A stretch of DNA of 26,127 nt from Anaerolineaceae bacterium (GCA_003158355.1 PMIV01000246.1:1-26127), one strand, 5' to 3'. Counted from the first letter of the stretch, positions 1 to 7,523 are shown. The notes: generated by a model not told the origin, from the sequence alone. Numbers and translations: made by a program.

Positions 1-170
1 GTCATAAATTCGGCCAATGTACTCGCCGAGAATACCCATAAAAATTAACTGGATGCCACCCAAAAAAACCTTCAGTAATAGAATTGGCTGCTTGACTGGC
101 TCAAACGTAAGGTGGTCATAACCAGATTAATCATCATCTTGCCCAGATATACGGTGCTGCTAACAAAACT
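1..170 (-). pseudogene. Remnant of a family 2 membrane glycosyltransferase (C-terminal end)
   Basis: Reading the minus strand from 126 down to the window edge gives an open frame whose residues include [19 protein letters not shown]. This is the hallmark last transmembrane segment and tail of DPM1/GtrB-like undecaprenyl-phosphate glycosyltransferases. The frame is closed by a TAA at 127-129, and no plausible start lies between that stop and the motif. In a second frame, positions about 170-130 read YLGKMMI, which would fit just before GYDHLTFEP if one frameshift near 127-132 is assumed, but that frame also stops at 171-173. I read this as a decayed or truncated gene whose last codons lie beyond the edge. 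The C-terminal motif is clear; the frameshift is an inference. Confidence 0.5.
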
Positions 171-490
171 TTACCATGTTTGTTAACTTGACCAACCACA
201 ATAAAAACGCTGTAATCACAAAATAGGTTCATTTGGTCTATTAAGGGCAATCTCTTCAATTATGCTGTCAGCTTTTGACCAAAGAGAGTTGTATGTTTAT
301 GAAATTGCCAGACATATCGATAAAACAAAACATACATAAATGCGAGTCATAATATTTGTCTGACCACCTGGCAGACGAGTTGCCGATATGGTATTTTATA
401 AAGAGCCGGTCTTGCCTTGATTTGCCATTTATAGTATCGACAACTATTACAGAATGGAATTTTGGCAGGGGTATTCAACTCAATCTTTTC
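171..490. other. Gene-free stretch left of the inverted promoter
   Basis: No open frame longer than about 20 codons with a credible ribosome binding site was found on either strand. The minus-strand promoter at 514-543 points into this stretch, so it would be the 5' end of any leftward transcript. No tRNA or recognised RNA fold was seen. Confidence 0.4.
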
Positions 491-506
491 ATCTACACGT
501 GTAGAT
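491..506. promoter_or_regulatory. Operator O1, perfect 16-bp palindrome
   Basis: ATCTACACGTGTAGAT is a perfect palindrome with the central CG typical of LacI/GalR-family operators. It starts 7 nt downstream of the minus-strand -10 box at 514-519, a position where a bound repressor would block initiation. It matches operator O2 at 1090-1105 in 15 of 16 bases. The LacI-type gene starting at 1131 is the obvious candidate for the protein that binds it. Confidence 0.8.
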
Positions 507-513
507 CGGAATT

Positions 514-543
514 AATATAACACTTTGTCGTTACTATTTTCAA
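514..543 (-). promoter_or_regulatory. Leftward sigma-70-type promoter overlapping the inverted repeat
   Basis: On the minus strand, TTGAAA (538-543) and TATATT (514-519) are separated by 18 nt. Operator O1 follows 7 nt downstream. The arrangement mirrors the promoter of the LacI gene at 1055-1082, including a shared 27-bp block that covers the -35 box and the DNA upstream of it. No intact gene follows it to the left. Confidence 0.6.
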
Positions 544-561
544 TTATGACATTTGTCACTG
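535..561. repeat. Inverted repeat, left arm (27 bp)
   Basis: These 27 bases are the exact reverse complement of 1037-1063. Each arm covers a -35 box and an inner dyad TGACATTTGTCA (547-558 here). Weaker similarity extends outward through the operators and inward to about 574, so the repeated unit is roughly 80 bp. Confidence 0.9.
547..558. promoter_or_regulatory. TGACA-N2-TGTCA dyad upstream of the leftward promoter
   Basis: TGACATTTGTCA is a perfect 5-2-5 dyad centred about 45 nt upstream of the expected leftward start point. Its copy at 1040-1051 sits at nearly the same distance from the rightward promoter. The 5-2-5 spacing resembles boxes bound by some Crp/Fnr-family activators (the PrfA box has this geometry). 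No such regulator is encoded in the window, so the binding protein is unknown. Confidence 0.5.
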
Positions 562-579
562 AATTAATATTACAAAAAT

Positions 580-1020
580 AGCCATTTCCTCGATAATATG
601 GGTTGGAAACCCTTTAGTTGGTTGAATTAATCAAATAGACACACTTTATTATCAATCGACTGAAGGAAGAGTTTGGTTATCTATAAAAAAGTGATCCGAT
701 TAATAAAGATGGAAACTCGGGTTTACCTTTTTGCAGCAGCCGATTGGATAATGAAAAAAGATTACAGCATATTCCACCTTAAAAATGGTGTGGCGGTAAA
801 CCAATGGTTGGTTTTCATATTTCTGGATTGATTTTATAAGGATCCCAATAAATCGCAACGCAAAGAAATGGCAGAAATATGTTCATTGGAATACAACAAA
901 CTCTATATTCTCTTCTTGATTCCTACCTTGCAATGTGCGCAAGCCCAATTTTGGCAACGCCGAATTCTCTGTGATGACCTTTTTGTTTGCTATAACCTGA
1001 TTATTTGCGATAAACTTACA
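580..1020. other. Gene-free spacer between the two inverted promoters
   Basis: About 440 AT-rich bases lie between the repeat arms. I see no open frame with a credible start, no tRNA and no insertion-sequence end. A 7-bp hairpin (AAACCAA/TTGGTTT, 798-814) is present but has no clean T-run. The spacer may simply set the distance between the two operators. Confidence 0.4.
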
Positions 1021-1036
1021 AAATGTAATAATTAAA

Positions 1037-1063
1037 CAGTGACAAATGTCATAATTGAAAATA
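1037..1063. repeat. Inverted repeat, right arm (27 bp)
   Basis: This is the exact reverse complement of 535-561. It contains the dyad TGACAAATGTCA (1040-1051) and the -35 box of the LacI-gene promoter (1055-1060). Arm-to-operator distance is 26 nt here and 28 nt in the left copy, so the promoter, dyad and operator are conserved as a unit. Confidence 0.9.
1040..1051. promoter_or_regulatory. TGACA-N2-TGTCA dyad upstream of the regulator promoter
   Basis: TGACAAATGTCA is a 5-2-5 dyad ending 3 nt before the -35 box, centred roughly 43 nt upstream of the expected start point. That placement is typical of a class II activator site. It is the inverted twin of 547-558. The cognate protein is not identifiable here. 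Confidence 0.5.
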
Positions 1064-1082
1064 TTGAAAAAAGGTCTATATT
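1055..1082 (+). promoter_or_regulatory. Promoter of the LacI-type regulator gene
   Basis: TTGAAA (1055-1060) and TATATT (1077-1082) are 16 nt apart; TATTAT at 1079-1084 with 18-nt spacing is an alternative -10. Operator O2 begins 7 nt downstream, so the start point should lie within or just before the operator. This predicts autorepression and possibly control of the downstream gene run. Confidence 0.65.
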
Positions 1083-1089
1083 ATTTGTT

Positions 1090-1105
1090 ATCTACACGTG
1101 TAGAC
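1090..1105. promoter_or_regulatory. Operator O2, LacI-family palindrome
   Basis: ATCTACACGTGTAGAC differs from the perfect palindrome at 491-506 by its last base. An extra half-site GTGTAGA occurs at 1111-1117, 13 bp after the same heptamer inside O2 (1098-1104), so the repressor may contact an extended region reaching the ribosome binding site. It lies between the promoter and the start of the LacI-type gene. Confidence 0.8.
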
Positions 1106-1130
1106 GACAGGTGTAGATTGGAGATTTCAT

Positions 1131-2147
1131 TTGACAGCTACCCGTGATGATGTCGCTCGATTGGCTAAAGTCTCTTCCGCAACGGTCTCTTATGTGATCA
1201 ACGATGGACCGCGACCTGTTTCTGATGAAACAAAGACAAAAGTCTTGGAGGCGATTCATCAATTAGGTTATCAACCGAATGCAGTTGCGCGCAATTTGCG
1301 AATGCAGAGGACTTTTACAATTGGTTTGGTTATTCCTGATACCCATAACCCTTATTTTGCTGAAGTGGTGAGCGGAATCGAAGAGACTGCTTTCAATAAT
1401 GGCTATAAGGTTATTTTATTACATTCAAGTTACAATACTGAAAAAGAGTTTCAATTTGTTGAATTACTACGCACGGAACGAGTTGATGGAGTCATCTGGA
1501 TTCCGGCTTCTTCTAATGTGGAACCCCTGAAAGAATTAGCGCTTTCTGAGCTGCCCACAGTCGTTTTTGACCGGGTTGGAGCACAGGCTGATCTGCAGGC
1601 TTTAGTAACCGATAACTATCACGGTGGTTATCTTGCCACCCGACACCTGATTGAACTGGGACATAAAAGAATTGGCTATATTTCAAGGCCAGTTGAATTA
1701 AGTCACAGCCAGGGGCGGTTGAGAGGGTACATGGATGCACTCGCTGAAGCGCAAATCCCCTTTGACCCAGAGTTGATTATCAAAGGTGGTTTTCTTTTGG
1801 ACGACGGAAGAAGAGCTTTGTTTTCATTGCTTGATCTTCCTTGTGCTCCGACGGGTGTATTTACGTATAACGATATGATGGCAATTGGCGTCTTGAGAGG
1901 CGCTTTTGAACGCGGCTTAAATGTTCCTAAAGATTTGTCAGTGGTTGGTTTTGATGATATTTCGCAGGCTGCATTCACTTGCCCTGCTTTGACTACAATT
2001 CATTTGGATAAATTTGAAATGGGTCGGCGCAGTGCAATTCTACTAATGGCGCTAATCAATAAAGAGATACCTGATCCAAAATTGACTCAACCGGCAGAAG
2101 TTCGTCTTATCACCCGGGAAACGACCGGGGTTGCACCACCAGTGTAA
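1131..2147 (+). CDS. LacI/GalR-family transcriptional regulator
   Basis: A 338-residue protein with the standard family layout. An N-terminal helix-turn-helix (about residues 4-25, VARLAKVSSATVSYVIN) is followed by the hinge helix (about 47-58, PNAVARNLR). A periplasmic-binding-protein-like effector domain fills residues 60-338 (TIGLVIPDTHNPYFAEVV, then VVGFDDI near the end). The start is TTG at 1131, supported by GGAG at 1120-1123 with 7-nt spacing; no ATG is placed to give a full DNA-binding domain. Family members bind palindromes with a central CG and respond to sugars, nucleosides or bases (PurR, CytR). Two such palindromes lie upstream, one between its own promoter and start codon, so autoregulation is likely. 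The effector cannot be predicted; the adjacent genes suggest a nucleoside, purine or pentose. Confidence 0.92.
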   Translation: MTATRDDVARLAKVSSATVSYVINDGPRPVSDETKTKVLEAIHQLGYQPNAVARNLRMQRTFTIGLVIPDTHNPYFAEVVSGIEETAFNNGYKVILLHSSYNTEKEFQFVELLRTERVDGVIWIPASSNVEPLKELALSELPTVVFDRVGAQADLQALVTDNYHGGYLATRHLIELGHKRIGYISRPVELSHSQGRLRGYMDALAEAQIPFDPELIIKGGFLLDDGRRALFSLLDLPCAPTGVFTYNDMMAIGVLRGAFERGLNVPKDLSVVGFDDISQAAFTCPALTTIHLDKFEMGRRSAILLMALINKEIPDPKLTQPAEVRLITRETTGVAPPV

Positions 2148-2180
2148 ATTAATAACGGGAATGGATTATTTTTCAGAGGG

Positions 2181-2208
2181 GGGACCGAATAGTGCTTTTT
2201 TCGGGCCC
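2181..2208 (+). terminator. Possible imperfect terminator or attenuator hairpin
   Basis: GGGACCGAA (2181-2189) can pair with TTCGGGCCC (2200-2208) with one mismatch, leaving a 10-nt loop. Only a short T-rich stretch follows (TTTCCTTAAT), so termination would be partial. It lies in the 120-nt gap after the regulator gene and could reduce read-through into the catabolic genes. Confidence 0.3.
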
Positions 2209-2267
2209 TTTCCTTAATATATTAATTTTACGGTTGGCATATGGTTAACCTTTATCAAGGAGAAGTT

Positions 2268-3581
2268 ATGCAAAGAGTTGTTGTGGGATCGGATCATGTG
2301 GGCTTCCCTCTCAAAGAAGAGGTGAAAAGGTATCTCACTTCTTTAGGAGTAGATGTCACGGATGCGGGGACGGATAGTAATGAAGTTCCTGTTGACTACC
2401 CAGATTATGCGCAAAAGGTTGCCTGGGAAGTAGTGCAAGGTAACTTTGACAGTGGAATTGTTATTTGTGGAACCGGAATTGGTGTCTCGATGGCAGCTAA
2501 TAAAGTTCCGGGAGCGCGTGCAGCATTATGTCATGATACCTTCACAGTTCATCAGGGGCGTGCTCATAATGATGCAAATATCCTGGCCCTTGGGGCATGG
2601 ATAGTCTCGCCACAACGTGTTACCGGAATTCTTGATGAATGGCTTAAAACCTCGTTCGAAATGGGACGTCATGTAAAGCGGGTAGCTCGGCTCAATCAAA
2701 CCATCATCCACCCTGCCGATGCCAGTGAGTTCTTTAAGTATCCATCTCAAAAATTTGGCGTATCGATATCTATTAAGCCGACTTCTTTTGGACCGGTTTT
2801 ATTTGCAGGTCGCTGGGAAACAGGATTAAAGGCGTTAGCTGCGAAAGGTATTTCTTGTGTCGAATTGAGTATTCGCCATCCTGAAGATATTCAGACTGAC
2901 CGGCTGAAAGCACTATTAGCTGAGTCTGGAATAAAGGTTTCAGCGATTGCTACCGGACAAAGTTATTTTCAAGATGGATTGTACCTGGCTGCTAGTCAGG
3001 TCGAAAAACAAGGTCAGACAGTTGAACGACTCAAATCAATTATAGATCTGGCCGCCAGCCTGGATGCGATGGTAATCTTGGGCAGCGTGAGAGGTGGGTT
3101 GGAAGGTAGCTGTTCAGAAAAACAAAGTCAACGTGCCTCTGCGGTCAAAGCGATCAGCACCTGTGTACAATATGCGGTGGATTGTGGTGTGACCCCGCTT
3201 CTTGAACCCATTAATCGCTTTGAGACCAATTTCATTAATTCTCTCGCACAGGGTCTTGAACTTTTAGATGAAATCGGCGACCCTCGCTTTAAATTATTGG
3301 CCGACACTTTTCACATGAATTTGGAAGAAGCAGATATCAGTTCTTCACTTTTAAAGGCAAATTCACGGATTGGATACATTCATTTGGCTGATAGCAATCG
3401 GCAAGCACCCGGTTGTGGGCACCTCGATTTTTCTGCGGTCTTTAATGCTTTGCATACAATCGGCTATGTTGGTCCGATTACGGCTGAAGTTTTACCTCTG
3501 CCTGATGATGAGGTAGCTTTGGATAACATTGGTTCTTTTTTTGCAAGAGTCGGACGATCTTTTGATTCAAAGACTAACTGA
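2268..3581 (+). CDS. RpiB-like isomerase fused to a TIM-barrel sugar epimerase
   Basis: A 437-residue two-domain protein. Residues 1-145 are an RpiB/LacAB domain: GSDHVG (D9, H10), catalytic-type Cys67 in ICGTGIG, HND at 100-102, and GRHVKRV near 133-139. RpiB interconverts ribose-5-phosphate and ribulose-5-phosphate. Residues about 163-437 form an AP-endonuclease-2/xylose-isomerase-like TIM barrel. Its four expected metal ligands are E313 (LEPINRFE), D346 (ADTFH), H372 (IHLAD) and E407 (AEV), as in D-tagatose 3-epimerase, IolO and hydroxypyruvate isomerase-like enzymes. I chose ATG 2268 over 2241 because AAGGAG (2257-2262) sits 5 nt upstream and the RpiB fold starts exactly there. RpiB alone is about 150 residues, so this is a fusion. 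It is the first enzyme gene after the regulator and suggests that a pentose or pentose phosphate is processed in two steps. The epimerase substrate is unknown. Confidence 0.85.
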   Translation: MQRVVVGSDHVGFPLKEEVKRYLTSLGVDVTDAGTDSNEVPVDYPDYAQKVAWEVVQGNFDSGIVICGTGIGVSMAANKVPGARAALCHDTFTVHQGRAHNDANILALGAWIVSPQRVTGILDEWLKTSFEMGRHVKRVARLNQTIIHPADASEFFKYPSQKFGVSISIKPTSFGPVLFAGRWETGLKALAAKGISCVELSIRHPEDIQTDRLKALLAESGIKVSAIATGQSYFQDGLYLAASQVEKQGQTVERLKSIIDLAASLDAMVILGSVRGGLEGSCSEKQSQRASAVKAISTCVQYAVDCGVTPLLEPINRFETNFINSLAQGLELLDEIGDPRFKLLADTFHMNLEEADISSSLLKANSRIGYIHLADSNRQAPGCGHLDFSAVFNALHTIGYVGPITAEVLPLPDDEVALDNIGSFFARVGRSFDSKTN

Positions 3582-3617
3582 GCATAAATAACGGATAAAA
3601 AGGAGAAAGATAAATAT

Positions 3618-4973
3618 ATGTATGTGATCAAGAACGCCCTTATTGTGACCATGAATCCGAAACAGCCGATCATCCCAAACGGTCACATTTGGATAGAGGA
3701 TGGTCGTATTGTAAAAGTGGGAGCGGCCAATGAAGTTGGCTTGCCAGAAGGTCAGTATGATTCTGTCGATGCCGGGCAAATGATCGCCCTGCCCGGTTTT
3801 ATTAGTACACATAATCACCTCTACAGTGCGGTTGTTCGCAGTTTGCCATATGGCGGGCCCGAAGAGGAAACTGGTTCTACCTTTATATCTTGGATGGAGC
3901 GGTTTTGGTTTGCCAATCTGGAAGACCAGGTAACCGAAGAGCAACTTTATGCTGGAAGTTTAGTGAATAGTCTGGATAACATCCGCAGCGGAATTACTAC
4001 GACCACCGATACGGTTGAAGGACCCAACGCATTACCGGGCGTTTTAGATGCAGTTGATGAGGCCATGCAAGAGACAGGTATTCGCGGATTTATCGGTTTT
4101 GAAACGACCGGACGTTTGGGTGAAGAGATTGCTCAAAAAGGAATGCAGGAAAACATTAAATTCTTTGAAAAATCTCATCAGCGTAAAAACAACCGGGTAG
4201 AGGGCGTCTTTAATGTTCATACAACTTTCACTTGTTCGACAGAGTTACTGAAAGAGACTGTGAATGAAGCTCGCAGTCGGGGAGCTCGTTTAATTCAGAT
4301 GCACTGTTGCGATGATTATTGGCATTCTTTTGATACTACTCGTCGCTTTGGTAAACGGGCTGTCAAATATCTGGAAGATATCGGTTTCCTTGGACCAGAT
4401 GTGTTGTTGGCCCATTGTTCTTATATAGATGAATTGGAAGACCCGGCCATTTTTGCAAAATATAATGTAAAAGTTGCTCATAACCCCGAAAGTAATGCCA
4501 TTTTTGGTTTTTGGCCCAACATGGCTGGCCTGGTCAAAGCTGGCGTGACAGTCGGTCTGGGGTTGGATGGAATGACCCATTCGATGTTTGAAATCATGCG
4601 TTCTTCACAAATGATTCATCGGATTCGTTATTACAACATGACAATGTGGCCAGATCAACAATTATTGGAAATGGCGACCATCCAGGGAGCGAAATGTCTG
4701 GGCATGGAAAAAGAAATCGGTTCTCTTGAAGCGGGTAAAAAAGCAGACATCACTTTACTCGATAACCGGAGCACCGTGCCAGTCTTCGAGAAGAATATCT
4801 ACAACCACATTGTGGGCTCGTGCGACCGGGCAGACGTCAGTTCAGTTTTCATTGATGGTCGTCTGGTCTATGACAAACGCCAATTTACCATGATTGACGA
4901 ACAAGCGGCTCGCGAAAAGTGTAAAGCCGCGGCGTTAGATCTATGGAAGAAGAACAAATGGCCGACTCCATAA
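3618..4973 (+). CDS. ssnA: SsnA-like amidohydrolase (COG0402 aminohydrolase)
   Basis: A 451-residue metal-dependent amidohydrolase. The barrel carries HNH (H65, H67), H229, H266 and D317 (GLGLDGM), the usual single-metal set of the cytosine deaminase/chlorohydrolase group. Segments such as GFISTHNHLYS, FETTGR, the GLDGMTHSMFE stretch and the closing DLWKK match E. coli SsnA in order and spacing. SsnA is a predicted aminohydrolase encoded with selenium-dependent molybdenum hydroxylases and purine-breakdown genes; its reaction is not settled. The loop after the third histidine reads HCCDD instead of the usual HAAED, so D232 replaces the proton-shuttle Glu. AGGAG at 3601-3605 is 12 nt before the ATG, a rather long spacing. 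Its 3' end overlaps the next gene by 16 nt, implying one transcript. Confidence 0.8.
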   Translation: MYVIKNALIVTMNPKQPIIPNGHIWIEDGRIVKVGAANEVGLPEGQYDSVDAGQMIALPGFISTHNHLYSAVVRSLPYGGPEEETGSTFISWMERFWFANLEDQVTEEQLYAGSLVNSLDNIRSGITTTTDTVEGPNALPGVLDAVDEAMQETGIRGFIGFETTGRLGEEIAQKGMQENIKFFEKSHQRKNNRVEGVFNVHTTFTCSTELLKETVNEARSRGARLIQMHCCDDYWHSFDTTRRFGKRAVKYLEDIGFLGPDVLLAHCSYIDELEDPAIFAKYNVKVAHNPESNAIFGFWPNMAGLVKAGVTVGLGLDGMTHSMFEIMRSSQMIHRIRYYNMTMWPDQQLLEMATIQGAKCLGMEKEIGSLEAGKKADITLLDNRSTVPVFEKNIYNHIVGSCDRADVSSVFIDGRLVYDKRQFTMIDEQAAREKCKAAALDLWKKNKWPTP

Positions 4974-6169
4974 CAGATTCTTCATGTTCCAATCTATTGC
5001 GCTTGGTCAATGACGAAGAAGTCATCGCGTTTACGCGCAGTTTCATCCAAACGGCGAGCGTCAATGGGCAAGAAGGGCCAGCAGCTGAATTCATTGCTAA
5101 GGCCTGCCGTGATGCCGGTTTGCAGGTGACGCTTCGAGAGGTGGCGCCCGGAAGGCCAAACGTATTGGTTGTACTACCCGGCGAATTACCTGAAATTGGC
5201 TTACTTTTTCATGGTCACAGTGATACGGTGCCGTTTTTGAGTATGGCAGATCCACTTTCTGCCGAGATTCGCGATGGCAGTATCTGGGGTCGCGGTTCGG
5301 TTGATCAGAAGGGTGGCTTGGCGGCTGCAATTATGGCACTGATCACCTTGAAACGGTCAGGAGTTCATTTGAGAAAGAGTCTGGCCGTTGCAGCAGTCAT
5401 TGATGAAGAGTCAGAGCATCGCGGTAGTTATGCTTTGGTTGACGACGGGTTGAAAGCTGACGCTGCGATCACTACCGAACCTTCAGATTTGCAACTGTTG
5501 GTGGCTCATAAAGGAACTGCTCCCATTCAAATTCACTTTACTGGTGTTTTGGCGCATGGCTCCAACCCGTGGGTGGGTGTCAATGCCATTGAGATGGCAG
5601 CGAAGACCATTCTACGTTTGAAAGAAATTCCGTTGAAATCGATAGATATTCCTGGCGTGGGTGTTATGCAGGCCACATTCAATGTAGGCCTCATCAACGG
5701 TGGAACTGCTTATAACAATGTTGCGGATAGTTGCTCGATTTTTTTGGATCGACGCACGGTTATGGGCGAGGATCAATGGAGTGCGCTCGAAGAGGTTCGC
5801 CAGTTGTTGGCTAAGTTAGCCAGCGAGGATCCAAAGTTCCGCGCAGAAGCCGAAATTGCTCGCCCGGATTGGCAATGGGAGCCGATTCGTAAACGTGGAT
5901 TGAAACCCTCCATGACTTCACCGGACAGCGCAATTGCACAGGCAATTGGTGCGGCTCACCGTTTGGTGACCGGGCAGCCGGTGGATGTTGGCTTCACCAA
6001 CGGCTACAATGATGGCGATTTTCTGGTCAACGATCTGGGAATTCCGACGGTTAATTATGGCCCGGGTGAATCCCCGCGATCGCATACAGCACAAGAAAAA
6101 CTACGCATTGATCATCTGTTGACAGCCGTACGAGTGTACCTAGAAACTGCATTAACCTTAGCAGCCTGA
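4958..6169 (+). CDS. M20-family metallohydrolase (ArgE/DapE-like amidase)
   Basis: About 403 residues with the complete co-catalytic zinc set of M20 enzymes: H87 (HGHSDT), D116 (GSVDQKGG), catalytic E150 and ligand E151 (IDEES), E174 (TTEPS), and a final His in PRSHTAQEK. A dimerisation domain is inserted around residues 185-290 (HGSNPW). M20 enzymes hydrolyse amide or carbamoyl bonds of small N-acyl, N-carbamoyl or dipeptide substrates in the cytoplasm. ATG 4958 is preferred over 4943 because GGAAGA lies just upstream of it. It overlaps the end of the SsnA-like gene and is followed 19 nt later by another amidohydrolase, so it plausibly hydrolyses an acyclic amide produced by them. It is clearly distinct from the YgeY-like M20 protein at 18890. 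The substrate is unknown. Confidence 0.8.
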   Translation: MADSITDSSCSNLLRLVNDEEVIAFTRSFIQTASVNGQEGPAAEFIAKACRDAGLQVTLREVAPGRPNVLVVLPGELPEIGLLFHGHSDTVPFLSMADPLSAEIRDGSIWGRGSVDQKGGLAAAIMALITLKRSGVHLRKSLAVAAVIDEESEHRGSYALVDDGLKADAAITTEPSDLQLLVAHKGTAPIQIHFTGVLAHGSNPWVGVNAIEMAAKTILRLKEIPLKSIDIPGVGVMQATFNVGLINGGTAYNNVADSCSIFLDRRTVMGEDQWSALEEVRQLLAKLASEDPKFRAEAEIARPDWQWEPIRKRGLKPSMTSPDSAIAQAIGAAHRLVTGQPVDVGFTNGYNDGDFLVNDLGIPTVNYGPGESPRSHTAQEKLRIDHLLTAVRVYLETALTLAA

Positions 6170-6188
6170 TTTTCTAATGGAGTTCGGT

Positions 6189-7523
6189 ATGATTTCACAA
6201 GTAGATCTGTTGATCCGGAACGGAATGGTCATCCCGATGGATGGAGGGCCAAAGGTATGCCCTGCAACTGATGTGGCGATCGTTGCAGATTGCATCTTTG
6301 CGATAGGGCCTCATTTGAATGTGGAGGCCAAACAGATTATCGATGCCCGAGGTCATGCTGTGTTGCCGGGTTTAGTAGATGCACATATGCACGAAACACT
6401 GACCCGGGGTATTTGTGAAGACTTACCGCTTGATCGTTGGTTGAGCGAAATATGCTATCCTCTCGACCGTTCCTATACTTACGAAATTATGTTGGCTTCA
6501 GCCATGATGAATCAGGCTGAGATGATTATGGGCGGTATCACTACTTTTATAGATATTTACCGTTACCCGCAAGCGTGCGCAGAAATTGCCCTGAAATCTG
6601 GTTTGCGTGCGATTTTGGCCCCTCAAATCATAAGCGATCCGCCCCTAGTCGGTGAATCAGTTGAAAGCGCTGAGGCGTTTGTCTCATCCTGGAAAGGTCG
6701 TTCGTCGCGGGTGCTTCCGGCATTTGGCCCGCATGCGCCATATTCCTGTACTCCCAATGATTTACACAGGATCGCAGATTTGGCTGAAAAGTATGATACG
6801 CCAATTCATTCGCACTTGGGCGAGACCTCCTGGGAAGTTGGGGTGATCCGAGAACGATACGGTCTCACCCCAACAGAATATTATGAGCGCCAGGGATTAC
6901 TCAGCCCTCGGTTGAGCGTGGCGCATGGCGTGAAACTTACCCCGCCAGAAATTAAATTGCTGGCTGACCGGGGTGTAGCAATTGTCTATAATCCGACCAG
7001 CAATATGAAAATGGCCGCCGGGATAGCACCAATTGTGGAATTTCAGCAAGCGAAACTGACTGTAGCTCTGGGGACTGATTCTAATTTGAGCAATAACAAT
7101 CTTGATATGTGGGAAGAAATGAGGTTGGGGGCGATTTTACAAAAACTGAGTACGAATAATGCTGGTGCGCTTCCATGTCAAACGATTTTGCAAATGGCTA
7201 CCATTGAAGGTGCACGCGCTCTGGGTTTGGCAGACAAGGTCGGTTCGATTGAAGTGGGTAAAAAGGCAGATATTATCCTGGTTGATCTCAATCACCCGCA
7301 TCTCTGGCCGATATTTGAAGGTAAGCAAAACAATCTGGTTGAAAATTTGGTGTATTCGGCCAATGCTGGTGATATTAGCCATACGATAGTCGATGGACAG
7401 GTGCTAATGTCGGACCGGATACTGAAAACGTTGGATCTTTCAGAAGTTCTCAAGGAGGTCGATGGGGCTGCCGAGAAGTTATTGGCTATTTCTGGATTAA
7501 GTGAAAGCAATCTTGAAAAATAA
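6189..7523 (+). CDS. MtaD/TrzA-like amidohydrolase (adenosine, MTA or guanine-type deaminase)
   Basis: A 444-residue COG0402 enzyme with the full catalytic set: HMH (H66, H68), H209 and E212 (SHLGET), H246 (AHGV) and D297 in GTDSNLSNNNLDMWEEMR. That last stretch closely resembles the S-adenosylhomocysteine/5'-methylthioadenosine deaminase (MtaD) signature. Enzymes of this group deaminate purines or purine nucleosides, and s-triazine hydrolases belong to it as well. ATG 6189 is chosen because GGAG (6179-6182) lies 6 nt before it; the frame is also open from 6177. It is the only one of the three COG0402 proteins in this locus that keeps the catalytic Glu, so it is the best candidate for a true deaminase acting on an imported nucleoside or base. 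The precise substrate is an inference. Confidence 0.8.
   Translation: MISQVDLLIRNGMVIPMDGGPKVCPATDVAIVADCIFAIGPHLNVEAKQIIDARGHAVLPGLVDAHMHETLTRGICEDLPLDRWLSEICYPLDRSYTYEIMLASAMMNQAEMIMGGITTFIDIYRYPQACAEIALKSGLRAILAPQIISDPPLVGESVESAEAFVSSWKGRSSRVLPAFGPHAPYSCTPNDLHRIADLAEKYDTPIHSHLGETSWEVGVIRERYGLTPTEYYERQGLLSPRLSVAHGVKLTPPEIKLLADRGVAIVYNPTSNMKMAAGIAPIVEFQQAKLTVALGTDSNLSNNNLDMWEEMRLGAILQKLSTNNAGALPCQTILQMATIEGARALGLADKVGSIEVGKKADIILVDLNHPHLWPIFEGKQNNLVENLVYSANAGDISHTIVDGQVLMSDRILKTLDLSEVLKEVDGAAEKLLAISGLSESNLEK

Noticed and set aside
357..377. GTCTG...CAGAC inverted repeat as another operator
   Set aside because: It does not match the ATCTACACGTGTAGAT operator, has mismatches inside, and occurs once.
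798..814. Hairpin AAACCAA-TGG-TTGGTTT as a terminator
   Set aside because: Stem is only 7 bp with a 3-nt loop, the following bases are not a clean T-run, and no gene ends before it.
1513..1978. Minus-strand open frames inside the regulator gene
   Set aside because: They lie opposite a well-conserved LacI-family coding sequence, lack ribosome sites and show no recognisable protein features.
3567..3944. 125-codon minus-strand frame opposite the start of the SsnA-like gene
   Set aside because: Antisense to a conserved amidohydrolase N-terminus, with no family resemblance of its own.
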